From Actinomycetes bacterium (GTDB taxonomy: Bacteria; Actinomycetota; Actinomycetes; Mycobacteriales; Mycobacteriaceae): a stretch of 64,000 nucleotides of DNA. The position numbers and the translations under genes were made by a program. Numbering within the stretch: position 1 is the stretch's first letter; the number at the start of each line of letters is the position of its first letter. The notes under the pieces are model-generated. The model was not told where the DNA came from, did not search any database, and was given only the letters and a program-made list of their open reading frames with translations. Positions 50,293 to 57,973 of the stretch are shown here, piece after piece. The DNA lies in the NCBI GenBank assembly GCA_023461275.1, contig JAEYMI010000004.1:48941-112940 (forward strand), given 5' to 3'.

Positions 50293-51249
50293 ATGGAAGC
50301 TCGACCAACCAAGCTGGCGATCATCGGGGCCGGTGCAGTCGGAACCGCCGTCGCCTACGCGTCCCTGATCCGGGGTGTCGCGCGCACGATCGCGCTGATG
50401 GACATCAACACGCCGAAGGTGACCGCCGAGGTGCTCGACATGTCGCACGGCCTGGAGTTCGTACCGCGTGCCGACATCATCGGCGACGACGACGTGTCGG
50501 TGTGCGCCGACGCCGACGTGGTGGTGTTCACCGCCGGCGCCAAACAGAAACCGGGACAGTCGCGGCTGGAACTGGCCGACGCGACGATCAACCTGACCAA
50601 GAAGATCTTGCCCGGCGTCATCGACGTGGCGCCCAACGCGGTGTACATCATGGTCACCAATCCGGTCGACATCGTCACCTACGCGGCGCTGAAATACAGT
50701 GGGCTGCCGAACAATCAGGTGTTCGGGTCGGGAACGGTGCTCGACTCGTCGCGACTGCGCTTCCTCATCGCGCAACATTGCGACGTGGCCGTGCAGAATG
50801 TGCACGCCTACATCGTCGGCGAGCACGGCGACAGTGAGATCCCGTTGTGGAGTTCGGCGAGCATCGGCGGTGTCCCGCTCACCGAGTGGAAGCCGCTGCC
50901 CGGTGGTGGCGGCGCGATGGACGCCCCGGCCCGCGAACGCATCCACCACGAGGTGGTGCACGCCGCCTACAAGATCATCGAGGGCAAGGGCGCCACCAAC
51001 TACGCCATCGGGCTGGCCGCCACGCGGATCGTCGAAGCCGTGCTCAACAACGAGCACCGGGTGCTGCCGGTGTCGACGGTGGCCGCCGGATACGAAGGGC
51101 TCGACGACGTGTGCCTGTCGCTGCCGACCATCGTCGACCGTGGTGGCGCGCAGACCCGACTGGAGATGCCGATGTCGGAAGACGAGAAAGCCGGTCTCAT
51201 GGCGTCGGCGGAGACCCTGCGGGAGATGCAGTCCAAGTTCGGGCTGTAG
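50293..51249 (+). CDS. ldh: L-lactate dehydrogenase
   Basis: The 318-residue NAD-dependent dehydrogenase has the Rossmann start KLAIIGAGAVGTAVAYASL, the substrate-loop arginine in KQKPGQSRLELADATIN, TNPVDIVTYAALKYSGLP, and the catalytic histidine H178 in GEHGDSEIPLWSS. The loop residue KQKPGQSR (Gln before Lys-Pro-Gly) marks lactate rather than malate dehydrogenase. It converts pyruvate to L-lactate under oxygen limitation or oxidises lactate. The ATG follows GAAGAG. It stands alone. Confidence 0.95.
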   Translation: MEARPTKLAIIGAGAVGTAVAYASLIRGVARTIALMDINTPKVTAEVLDMSHGLEFVPRADIIGDDDVSVCADADVVVFTAGAKQKPGQSRLELADATINLTKKILPGVIDVAPNAVYIMVTNPVDIVTYAALKYSGLPNNQVFGSGTVLDSSRLRFLIAQHCDVAVQNVHAYIVGEHGDSEIPLWSSASIGGVPLTEWKPLPGGGGAMDAPARERIHHEVVHAAYKIIEGKGATNYAIGLAATRIVEAVLNNEHRVLPVSTVAAGYEGLDDVCLSLPTIVDRGGAQTRLEMPMSEDEKAGLMASAETLREMQSKFGL

Positions 51250-51263
51250 AGCGGTCTCGGTCG

Positions 51264-51340
51264 GTGACCTGGCCTCGGTGAGAGAGCGACGCCGGACCCG
51301 TAATTGCCGCGGCTACGCACTCCCACCGAGGCTGTGTCAC
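51264..51340. repeat. 77-bp inverted-terminal-repeat element, copy 3
   Basis: The left arm GTGACCTGGCCTCGGTG (51264-51280, diverged) faces a consensus right arm CACCGAGGCTGTGTCAC (51324-51340). The interior is unlike copies 1 and 2. It lies 15 bases downstream of the lactate dehydrogenase stop. Confidence 0.65.
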
Positions 51341-51469
51341 CGCGAGCCGCGCCGATGCCCGTCGGCCGGTGTCATCCGTTTGGTCAGTTTTGCGGGAAAT
51401 CAGCCGACGAGGGTCGCCGGGCCCGCTACGGTCATCAGCATTCAACGATGAACGTGAAGGGGCGGACCC

Positions 51470-51742
51470 ATGCGAGTGCGAATGATGGCCGGAATCGGTG
51501 TGCTGGCGGTAGTCGGCGGAGTTGTCGGTGCGGCCGTGGTCGACTCCCCGGCGGACGCGGCCACCAAATACTCCAACTGCAAGTCCCTCAATGCCGACTA
51601 CCCGCACGGCGTCGGCAAGCCGGGCGCTGTCGATTCGACGTCGAAGACGCCGGTCACCACGTTCACCGTCGACGCCGATCTCTACAATGCGAACACCGCT
51701 CGGGACCGTGACAATGACGGGATCGCCTGCGAGAAGGCGTGA
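51470..51742 (+). CDS. Small secreted excalibur-domain protein
   Basis: The 90-residue precursor has a signal sequence (to about residue 30, ADAATK) and a C-terminal excalibur calcium-binding motif: YSNCKSLNADYPHGVGKPGAVD...ARDRDNDGIACEKA, with the DxDxDGxxCE loop and paired cysteines. Excalibur domains are extracellular and often attached to nucleases; here the domain is alone. AAGGGGCGG lies upstream of the ATG. Confidence 0.9.
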   Translation: MRVRMMAGIGVLAVVGGVVGAAVVDSPADAATKYSNCKSLNADYPHGVGKPGAVDSTSKTPVTTFTVDADLYNANTARDRDNDGIACEKA

Positions 51743-51761
51743 TTCGAGGCCCGTCCCGCGT

Positions 51762-52835
51762 TTACCCGACGAGCGGGGCGTTGGGTGCGCAGACCAGCTC
51801 CAGCGGCGTGCCGTCGGAACGCTTGGCGCCCAACGTCTTCAGTACGACGGAAACGAGGCGCGGCGAGTAGTTGATCGAGAAGTGATCGGAATGATCTGCC
51901 GCGCAACCCTTTTGCAGGGTCACGTTGGTGACGTCGGGGCCGCGCAGGAAGGTCGCGTAGTACGGCGTCGACACCTCGTCGTAGGTGGTGGCGATGGCGG
52001 TGTACTTCACGCCGGGCACGGTGTCGCCGCCGGCGTTGAGCTTCTTGAGGAACTGCGAACCGATGGTCTGCTGGGAACCGGAGACGCCGGTGAACACCGC
52101 GAGGCCACGGGTGTCGACGCCGATCTTGCCGAGCAGGTACGGCGGAAGGCCGAGGCCACTGAGCGTGGTGCCGTGGTTGGTGGCCGCGATGGTGATCAGC
52201 CGATCAACCTTCGACGCGCCGTCCTCGAACTTGAGGTACTGGCGGCTCATGGTGCCGCCCTGCGAGTGACCGACCAGGGTCACCTTCGGCGAGCCGGTGG
52301 CGGCGCGGACCTTGTCGACGAAGATCTTGAGCTGCTTGGCCGACGTCGGGATGTCGCCGGTGCCGTAGAAGCCCGGGATGGCGCTGAGACCGCCACCACC
52401 CTTGGTGATGTCGGTGATGCCGTAGTTCAGCACGAAGACGCAGTAGCCGGCGCGGCGCAGGCTCGGCGAGAGCATCGACCACGACGTGTACGCATTGAGC
52501 CACGTGCCGTGCACCAGCACGACGGGGCTCTGGCCGGGCTTGGGCTTGCAGGTCCAGTCGTTGGACCCCGGAGGTGCCAGGTTCGGGTTGCGCAGGCCGG
52601 TCGCGACCGCCGACGGGAAACCGTTTTGGCGTGCGCCGTAGCTCGACGGGATGTTCCAGGTCGACGGTCCGGACAGGATCGCGTCGTCGACGACCTTGTT
52701 GGGGGTGGGGGCGGCGCTTGCGGTGCCGGCGCCCATCACGATCCCGGCGGCGGCACCGAGGCTCAGCGCTGCGGCGGTCCAGCGTCGGAGAGTGGTGGTG
52801 GGCCGACCATGTCGCTGTCCCATTCGTCCGATCAT
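51762..52835 (-). CDS. Secreted lipase/esterase (alpha/beta hydrolase)
   Basis: The 357-residue precursor has an RR-containing signal sequence ending in ASA-AP. The alpha/beta hydrolase has the oxyanion VVLVHGTWLNAYTSW, nucleophile GHSQGG, an aspartate after the central strand in TTYDEVSTPY and a histidine in DHSDHFSINYSP. Cysteines C-terminal (KGCAADHSDH, ELVCAP) suggest disulfides. The overall layout resembles actinobacterial triacylglycerol lipases. It is convergent with the excalibur gene with 19 bases between. Confidence 0.88.
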   Translation of the reverse strand: MIGRMGQRHGRPTTTLRRWTAAALSLGAAAGIVMGAGTASAAPTPNKVVDDAILSGPSTWNIPSSYGARQNGFPSAVATGLRNPNLAPPGSNDWTCKPKPGQSPVVLVHGTWLNAYTSWSMLSPSLRRAGYCVFVLNYGITDITKGGGGLSAIPGFYGTGDIPTSAKQLKIFVDKVRAATGSPKVTLVGHSQGGTMSRQYLKFEDGASKVDRLITIAATNHGTTLSGLGLPPYLLGKIGVDTRGLAVFTGVSGSQQTIGSQFLKKLNAGGDTVPGVKYTAIATTYDEVSTPYYATFLRGPDVTNVTLQKGCAADHSDHFSINYSPRLVSVVLKTLGAKRSDGTPLELVCAPNAPLVG

Positions 52836-53004
52836 GATCTCCCCCTCAGTAGTGCCCGGTGCATTCCCGGTGTCATTCCCCGCTGACGCTGTGGCCGCGG
52901 TAACAGTACCAGCGAGGATGCGTGGTCGCGATGGTCAGCCGAGGCGATGCAAAGAAATTCTCGGCGGGAGGGAACCGTCGGAGGGGCTACCTAGTCTTAG
53001 TTAT

Positions 53005-53844
53005 ATGCGCGACGACAAGCTCCTCTCCCGGATCTCGGCACTGCTCCGCAAAGCCGAGAACACCGACAACGAACACGAGGCCGAGGCGTTCATGCAGGCC
53101 GCCCAACGGTTGGCGACGGCGTCGTCGATCGATCTCGCCCGCGCCCGCGACCACGATCCCGACGCCAAGAAACGGACCACGCCGGTCTCGCGGCAGATCC
53201 ACATCGGGGAGAAGGGCAAACGTGGGCTCAAGACCTACGTGCAGCTCTTTGTGTCGATCGCGCGGCCCAACGACGTCACCGTCGACGTGGCGGGCAACTC
53301 GACGTTCGTGCTCGCCTACGGCTTCGCTTCCGACATCGACACCGTCGAGGCGCTCTATTCGTCGTTGGTGGTGCAGATGGTCGCAGCCAGCGACGGCTAC
53401 ATCCGGTCGGGTGCGTACAAGGGGGAGACCTTCGCGCGGGTGGTGACCGTCGGCAGCGGGTGGCGGGCACGTCGGGTCGTCGAGGAGAAGGCGCTCTCGC
53501 CGATCACCGCGCGCCTCAATTTCCAGTCGGCGTTCGCCGAGCGGATCGGCAAACGGCTCGCCCAAGCCAGGGAGGAGGCCACGCAGGAGGCGTTGGCCCT
53601 TGAACGCGCGCAGGTCAACGGTGGTGGGCAGAGTTCGTCGACGGAGATCGCGTTGCGGCACAAGGAGATCGAGGTGAAGGACTTCTACAAGGGGGAGTCG
53701 CGGGCGCGGGGCACCTGGCGGCCGTCGAGTGCGTCGGCGGGATACTCGGAGGCCGCGCGTCAGGCGGGTGATCGGGCGGGTCGTCGGGCCAAGATCGGAC
53801 CGGACCGCCAATTCGGCGGCGCGCGTGGCGCTTTGGAGGGATGA
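53005..53844 (+). CDS. DUF2786 family protein
   Basis: The 279-residue protein begins RDDKLLSRISALLRKAENTDNEHEAEAFMQAAQRLATASSIDLARAR, the DUF2786 helical domain seen in many actinobacterial and phage proteins. It continues with a DUF7168-like beta region, then a Q/E-rich helix and a basic C-terminus. There is no signal peptide. Function unknown; an SprT-like or nucleic-acid-linked role has been guessed for the family. The ATG at 53005 begins the domain directly; frames further upstream are chance. Confidence 0.8.
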   Translation: MRDDKLLSRISALLRKAENTDNEHEAEAFMQAAQRLATASSIDLARARDHDPDAKKRTTPVSRQIHIGEKGKRGLKTYVQLFVSIARPNDVTVDVAGNSTFVLAYGFASDIDTVEALYSSLVVQMVAASDGYIRSGAYKGETFARVVTVGSGWRARRVVEEKALSPITARLNFQSAFAERIGKRLAQAREEATQEALALERAQVNGGGQSSSTEIALRHKEIEVKDFYKGESRARGTWRPSSASAGYSEAARQAGDRAGRRAKIGPDRQFGGARGALEG

Positions 53845-53909
53845 GAGCTTGCAGGGGTGCGGGCTTGGGGCCGAGGACGCCGGGTGTCGGGCGGCTACGC
53901 CGCGAAGCG

Positions 53910-54830
53910 CTATGCCTCGAAGAACAGAGGCTTGGCCGGAGCCGGCTCGGGCAGGGGTGCACCGCAGGTGACCCAGCGTCCGATGGCGCTGTCGTCGACG
54001 GCTGCGGCGCGCACCATGATGGTGGAGACGATGACGATGGCCGCGAAGATGAACAGCCAACTGATGGCGACGAACACCAGACCCAGCGTGCCGTAGTGGT
54101 GCGTGGTGGTGGCTGCCGCGCGCGGCGCGAAGAAGTATGAGCCGATGAGGTAGATGGTGATCGCGACACCGGTGACCACCGCGTTGATGGTGACGATGCG
54201 CAGCGGGAGCTGTCGCGACACCATCAGCCGCGGCACCGCGAACCACACCGCGACCCAGAGGAGAAGCGTCGCAACAATCTCCACCGCCAGACCGACCAAA
54301 CCGAACAGCGCCGTCGAGACGTTGTGCAGTTTGGCGGCGAACACCTGCACCGACACCGCAGCCGGGAAGATGAAGATGACCACCACCCACCGCCACCAAC
54401 CGCTGTACGGCAGCTTGCGAATCTGCCAGATGCTCACGTACATCCGGCCGATGGCGCGCGCCAACGACGTCGCACCGCCGATCACCATCAGCGCGCCGAG
54501 CACGCCGAACGCCGAGAATGAACTCGCCGGGAGGTCGGTGACCGAATCCGGGACGTCGACGTCCTTCGACGACATGCCGAGGCCGGAGAGCAGCGTGTCC
54601 AGCGCCGACGAGCCGCTGATGGTCGTCCACAGGATCACCAGCGGCAACACCGATGTGAATGCCTGGCCGGCCAGCGTCATCGCGCGGTCGGTGATGTCGC
54701 CGCGCGCGACGTCTCCGGCGATGCGCAGCAGCAGCGACCCGCCGGGAGCCGATCGGATGGCGTCCAGCAAGGTCTCACCCAGGGATTTCAGGCGTGCGAT
54801 CAGCGCTGAGTAGTCGGGCCCGACCCTCAT
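53910..54830 (-). CDS. YihY/virulence factor BrkB family membrane protein
   Basis: The 306-residue protein has a cytoplasmic N-terminus of about 45 residues and six hydrophobic segments with the YihY pattern (DRAMTLAGQAFTSVLPLVILWTTISG; GGATSLARAIGRMYVSIWQIRKLPYSGWWRWV; WLFIFAAIVIVSTIMVRAAAVDD). The family is probably a transporter or envelope protein of unknown substrate. GAGG six bases before the ATG at 54830 supports that start. Confidence 0.85.
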   Translation of the reverse strand: MRVGPDYSALIARLKSLGETLLDAIRSAPGGSLLLRIAGDVARGDITDRAMTLAGQAFTSVLPLVILWTTISGSSALDTLLSGLGMSSKDVDVPDSVTDLPASSFSAFGVLGALMVIGGATSLARAIGRMYVSIWQIRKLPYSGWWRWVVVIFIFPAAVSVQVFAAKLHNVSTALFGLVGLAVEIVATLLLWVAVWFAVPRLMVSRQLPLRIVTINAVVTGVAITIYLIGSYFFAPRAAATTTHHYGTLGLVFVAISWLFIFAAIVIVSTIMVRAAAVDDSAIGRWVTCGAPLPEPAPAKPLFFEA

Positions 54831-54898
54831 CGGCAACCTCCTCGTCGTCGCTATCATCGCGGCAGTGCGATGGCACCGATCGCACGGGGTGGTTCAAA

Positions 54899-54988
54899 CC
54901 GGACCTGATCAACCCGGACCTGATCAACCCGGACCTGATCAACCCTGGCCTGATCAACCCCGGCCTGATCAACCCCGGCCTGATCAAC
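54899..54988. repeat. 15-bp TGATCA-centred tandem repeat, six units
   Basis: Six units of CCGGACCTGATCAAC run without gaps; units 1-3 read CCGGACC and units 4-6 carry CCTGGCC or CCCGGCC. Each contains the palindrome TGATCA, so six regularly spaced dyads lie between the divergent YihY and TIGR04338 starts. One plus-strand frame would read PDLINPDLINP, ending at a TGA next to the TIGR04338 start, but nothing supports translation. A regulatory role is likely because of the position. Confidence 0.9.
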
Positions 54989-55014
54989 CCTGACGCATCG
55001 GCCGGAGGTGTGTG

Positions 55015-55527
55015 GTGACGACGCGGGATTCGGGGCGCAGCCGCCTCTACGACGCCGAGCAACTCGTGATGTCGATCTTCACGCGGGCCGGTGCCGGGCG
55101 GGTCGTCGAACTCGCCGGCGCGAACGTGACGGTGCCGGCCGAGGCGCAGTTCGCGTCGGCCGATTCGGTGCGCGATCACGTGGAGCGGGTGCTGGCCATG
55201 CCGTCGGTGCGGGAGCGGTTCCCGCGGGCGCGGGTGGCGGTGGCCGTGCGGGAGCGTCGGGGTCACACCAGAGCCGAATATCGTTCGGCGGCATACAGTT
55301 CCGGAGGCTTACCGGAGATCGCGATCCCGACGTCGACGGAAGGTCGCTGGGCGTTGCGTGAGCTGGTGGTGCTGCATGAGATCGCCCATCACCTCGACGA
55401 CTCCGGCGGTCCGGCGCACGGCCGGGGGTTCGCCGACACGCTGATCGACCTGGTCTCGTTGGTCCTGGGCCCGGAGGCCGGGTTCATCTATCGCGTCGTG
55501 TTCGCCGACAGTGGGGTGCTGGGGTGA
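55015..55527 (+). CDS. TIGR04338-type zinc metallohydrolase-like protein
   Basis: The 170-residue protein has the HExxH-type zinc motif at H121-E-I-A-H-H with a further histidine in GGPAHGRGFADTLIDLV, as in the actinobacterial TIGR04338 family. The N-terminal RLYDAEQLVMSIFTRAGAGR is the family opening. No signal peptide. Often beside DUF2786-type genes, as here two genes away, so the two may share a role. GGAGG six bases upstream favours the GTG at 55015. Confidence 0.85.
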   Translation: MTTRDSGRSRLYDAEQLVMSIFTRAGAGRVVELAGANVTVPAEAQFASADSVRDHVERVLAMPSVRERFPRARVAVAVRERRGHTRAEYRSAAYSSGGLPEIAIPTSTEGRWALRELVVLHEIAHHLDDSGGPAHGRGFADTLIDLVSLVLGPEAGFIYRVVFADSGVLG

Positions 55528-55536
55528 TCTCGATAC

Positions 55537-55561
55537 GGCCCGCTCGCTGCGCTCGCGGGCC
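55537..55561. terminator. GC-rich hairpin between convergent genes
   Basis: GGCCCGC (55537-55543) and GCGGGCC (55555-55561) form a perfect stem ten bases after the TIGR04338 stop, in a TCTCGATACGGCCC context similar to the gene-end elements at 40431 and 42876. It likely terminates the TIGR04338 gene and perhaps the convergent lipase gene. Confidence 0.5.
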
Positions 55562-55580
55562 TACTCGATCGTCGTAGAAA

Positions 55581-56780
55581 TCAGCCGGCCGGCCAGTTGC
55601 GCTGGTTGGCCCAGGCCAGGGCCGACTGCTCGGCGCTGGCGGTGAGTCCGTGCGAGGTCTGGTAGATGCGGTAGTCGATGTTGGCGCCGCCCGCGCGTGC
55701 CCGGTCGACAAAGGCGTCGGTGACCGGTATCGGTGCCACGACGTCGAAGGTGCCCTGCTGCAACAGGATCGGCGCGCGGTAGCCGGTCTCCGGCACCTCC
55801 GACACCGAGCGCAATGCCGGGATCAGCGGTCCCTGCGCGAGCGGCTTCGCGACCAGCTGGCCGACGTTGAGTCCTCGGGTGGCCCGTCCCTGATTGGGAT
55901 AGCACAGCGTCGCCGCGTCGGCGATGACCTTGCGGCCAAGCGGGGTCAGGTAGCTGTCGACGTCGATGTCGGGTCGTGACACCTTCAGTCCGGCAAGGAC
56001 ATACGAGAAGTAGGTGACATAGTCGGGGATCTCCACCGGCGGTACGCCCGGTGCGGCCGCGCTCAACAGGGCAGCAATGTCGGTGGGCACCGATTGCGCG
56101 GTGATGCCGACGTTGACCAGGTCGGGGGAGTACGTCGGTGCCAGGTGTCCGGCGAACAGTGACGTCTGACCGCCCTGCGACCCACCCGAGGTGACGAACC
56201 CGCGGCTCGCCCGGTGACCGGAATATTGTTCGACGACGGTGCGCGCGGCCCGAACCGAGTCGAGCATGTTCTTGCCCTGCACGTCGCCGTCGGCGTAGGG
56301 GTGCACACCGGGCCCGCCGATGCCCGCGTACTCGGTGGCGGTCATCACGTATCCGGCGTTGATCCACGGACCGAACCAGATTTCCCATCGGCCGGGGGTG
56401 CCCATGCGGTCGGTGACTGTGCACTGATCACCGAGACCCGACGTGCCGTGTCCCCAGGCGAGGATGCGGTAGGCACCGTCGCGCGGTGCGGCAGCAGGGA
56501 TGGAGACCGTGCCGCGGACCGGGATGAGATCGCCGCCGGGGCCCTCGGAGAGATAGGTGACGGCGATGACCTTGCCGACGCCGGGCAGGCGGGCGTTGGG
56601 TCGGTCGGTGATGTCTTCGCTGCTCAGGACAGTGCCCGCACCGGGCTTCGACGTCACCGACGGCGCGGCGTTGGCGGTCGGTTCGAAGAGATCCTGCGCC
56701 ACCAGCAACGGAACGGCTGCGATCACGATCGCGACCAAAAGGATCAGTACCCGTCGGATCGCCGACACCTTGCTCAACAT
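55581..56780 (-). CDS. Secretory lipase family (LIP) alpha/beta hydrolase
   Basis: The 399-residue precursor has a signal sequence (AIRRVLILLVAIVIAAVPLLVAQ) and a secretory-lipase fold: AWGHGTSGLGDQCTVTD, TEYAGIGGPGVHPYADG, nucleophile in GGSQGGQTS, acid in GTFDVVAPIPVTDA and a histidine in YQTSHGLTAS. Family members hydrolyse esters of sterols or triglycerides outside the cell. GAGGTGTGAG precedes the ATG at 56780. Confidence 0.87.
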   Translation of the reverse strand: MLSKVSAIRRVLILLVAIVIAAVPLLVAQDLFEPTANAAPSVTSKPGAGTVLSSEDITDRPNARLPGVGKVIAVTYLSEGPGGDLIPVRGTVSIPAAAPRDGAYRILAWGHGTSGLGDQCTVTDRMGTPGRWEIWFGPWINAGYVMTATEYAGIGGPGVHPYADGDVQGKNMLDSVRAARTVVEQYSGHRASRGFVTSGGSQGGQTSLFAGHLAPTYSPDLVNVGITAQSVPTDIAALLSAAAPGVPPVEIPDYVTYFSYVLAGLKVSRPDIDVDSYLTPLGRKVIADAATLCYPNQGRATRGLNVGQLVAKPLAQGPLIPALRSVSEVPETGYRAPILLQQGTFDVVAPIPVTDAFVDRARAGGANIDYRIYQTSHGLTASAEQSALAWANQRNWPAG

Positions 56781-56908
56781 CTCACACCTCTCCCACACGC
56801 GCGGCCGCCGTGTGAAGCGTCGGCGGCCGGTTTAGGTCAGCCTAACTCTTTGGTCGGGCGAATGACATCCCGGGTGTCGGGTGGCGGAACTCGCTACCGT
56901 GACTGCTC

Positions 56909-57973
56909 ATGACGACGCCTGAGGAGCAGCCCTCCGACGAGCCGGAAGGCGATGAGCCGCTCGACGAGCAGGAGGTCGACGAGCGGGGAGGTGGCGGACC
57001 GGGAGCCGGTGAGTCGGCTTCATCGGTGCGCCGGTACCGGCCGTCGGCCCAGCAGTGGCTGCTGGCCGGGATCATCGCGGCCGTCGGGATCGGCTTCACG
57101 CTCTACCACGGGCTCAAAGATGTGGGCTGGGGTCAGACGGCGGCCCTCTATCTGGGGATTCCGCTGGTCATCGCGGTGGTTCTGACGCTCTCGGCGCCGG
57201 CGAAGACGGCGACGGGCACCGCGATGAAGGTGACCACCGTGTTGTTGTTGGCGTCGGTTCCGATCCTCGGGGAGGGCGTGTGCTGTGTGCTGTTCGCGGC
57301 GCCGCTGTTCTACCTGTTTGTCTACCTGGGTGTCATTGCCGTGACGCGGATGCGAAAACCGAAGGAGGAGCGGGGGATTGCCGCGATCGCGTTGCCGATG
57401 GTGCTCGTCGTGATGGCGTTGGAGGGCACGTCGGGCTGGCTGACGGTCCCCGGGTCGGCGACGGCGTCGGAGACCCGAACCATCGACCTCCCGGTGTCGC
57501 AGGTCGCGTCGGCGCTGGGGCGGCCCCTGACCTTCGGAACGCCGACTGGTGTTCTGGCAGTGGGCTTTCCGCGTCCGCACGCCGACACCGGCGGGCTGTC
57601 GGTCGGCGCGGTGCGCACCATCATGTTCGACGGCGCACATCACCGGCCGGTGGGCATGGTGGCGCATCACTGGGGTGAGCAGATGAGTGCGTTGGTGCTG
57701 CGTGTCACGCAGCGCACGCCGACGTCGGTGCACTTCACGCCCGACTCCGACAACACTCCGCTGTCCACGTGGCTGCGCTGGGATGGCATCGACGTCAGCT
57801 GGCGAGCCGTCGATGCCACGCATTCGGAGGTGACCTGGCGGTTGAACTACACCCGATTACTCTCGCCCGCATGGTATTTCGGTCCGGTTGAGCGAGTGGT
57901 CACCGGACGCGCGGCCGACTATCTGATCGGATCGATCGACCTCGGACCGCGCGTCGGCACGGTGCACTCGTGA
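56909..57973 (+). CDS. Membrane protein with acidic N-terminus and SRPBCC-like ectodomain
   Basis: The 354-residue protein begins with a 45-residue acidic, low-complexity tail (EEQPSDEPEGDEPLDEQEVDE), followed by four hydrophobic segments (about 50-165) and a C-terminal region of about 170 residues that looks like a polyketide-cyclase/SRPBCC fold (MVAHHWGEQMSALVLRVTQRTPTSVHFTPDSDN, DVSWRAVDATHSEVTWRLNYTRLLSPAWYFGPVERVV). The stop overlaps the next gene's start by four bases (GTGA), so the two are one unit. Family not recognised. Confidence 0.75.
   Translation: MTTPEEQPSDEPEGDEPLDEQEVDERGGGGPGAGESASSVRRYRPSAQQWLLAGIIAAVGIGFTLYHGLKDVGWGQTAALYLGIPLVIAVVLTLSAPAKTATGTAMKVTTVLLLASVPILGEGVCCVLFAAPLFYLFVYLGVIAVTRMRKPKEERGIAAIALPMVLVVMALEGTSGWLTVPGSATASETRTIDLPVSQVASALGRPLTFGTPTGVLAVGFPRPHADTGGLSVGAVRTIMFDGAHHRPVGMVAHHWGEQMSALVLRVTQRTPTSVHFTPDSDNTPLSTWLRWDGIDVSWRAVDATHSEVTWRLNYTRLLSPAWYFGPVERVVTGRAADYLIGSIDLGPRVGTVHS

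Noticed and set aside
54794..55018. Plus-strand frame reading PDLINPDLINP
   Set aside because: It is a by-product of the 15-bp repeat; its start lies inside the divergent YihY gene.
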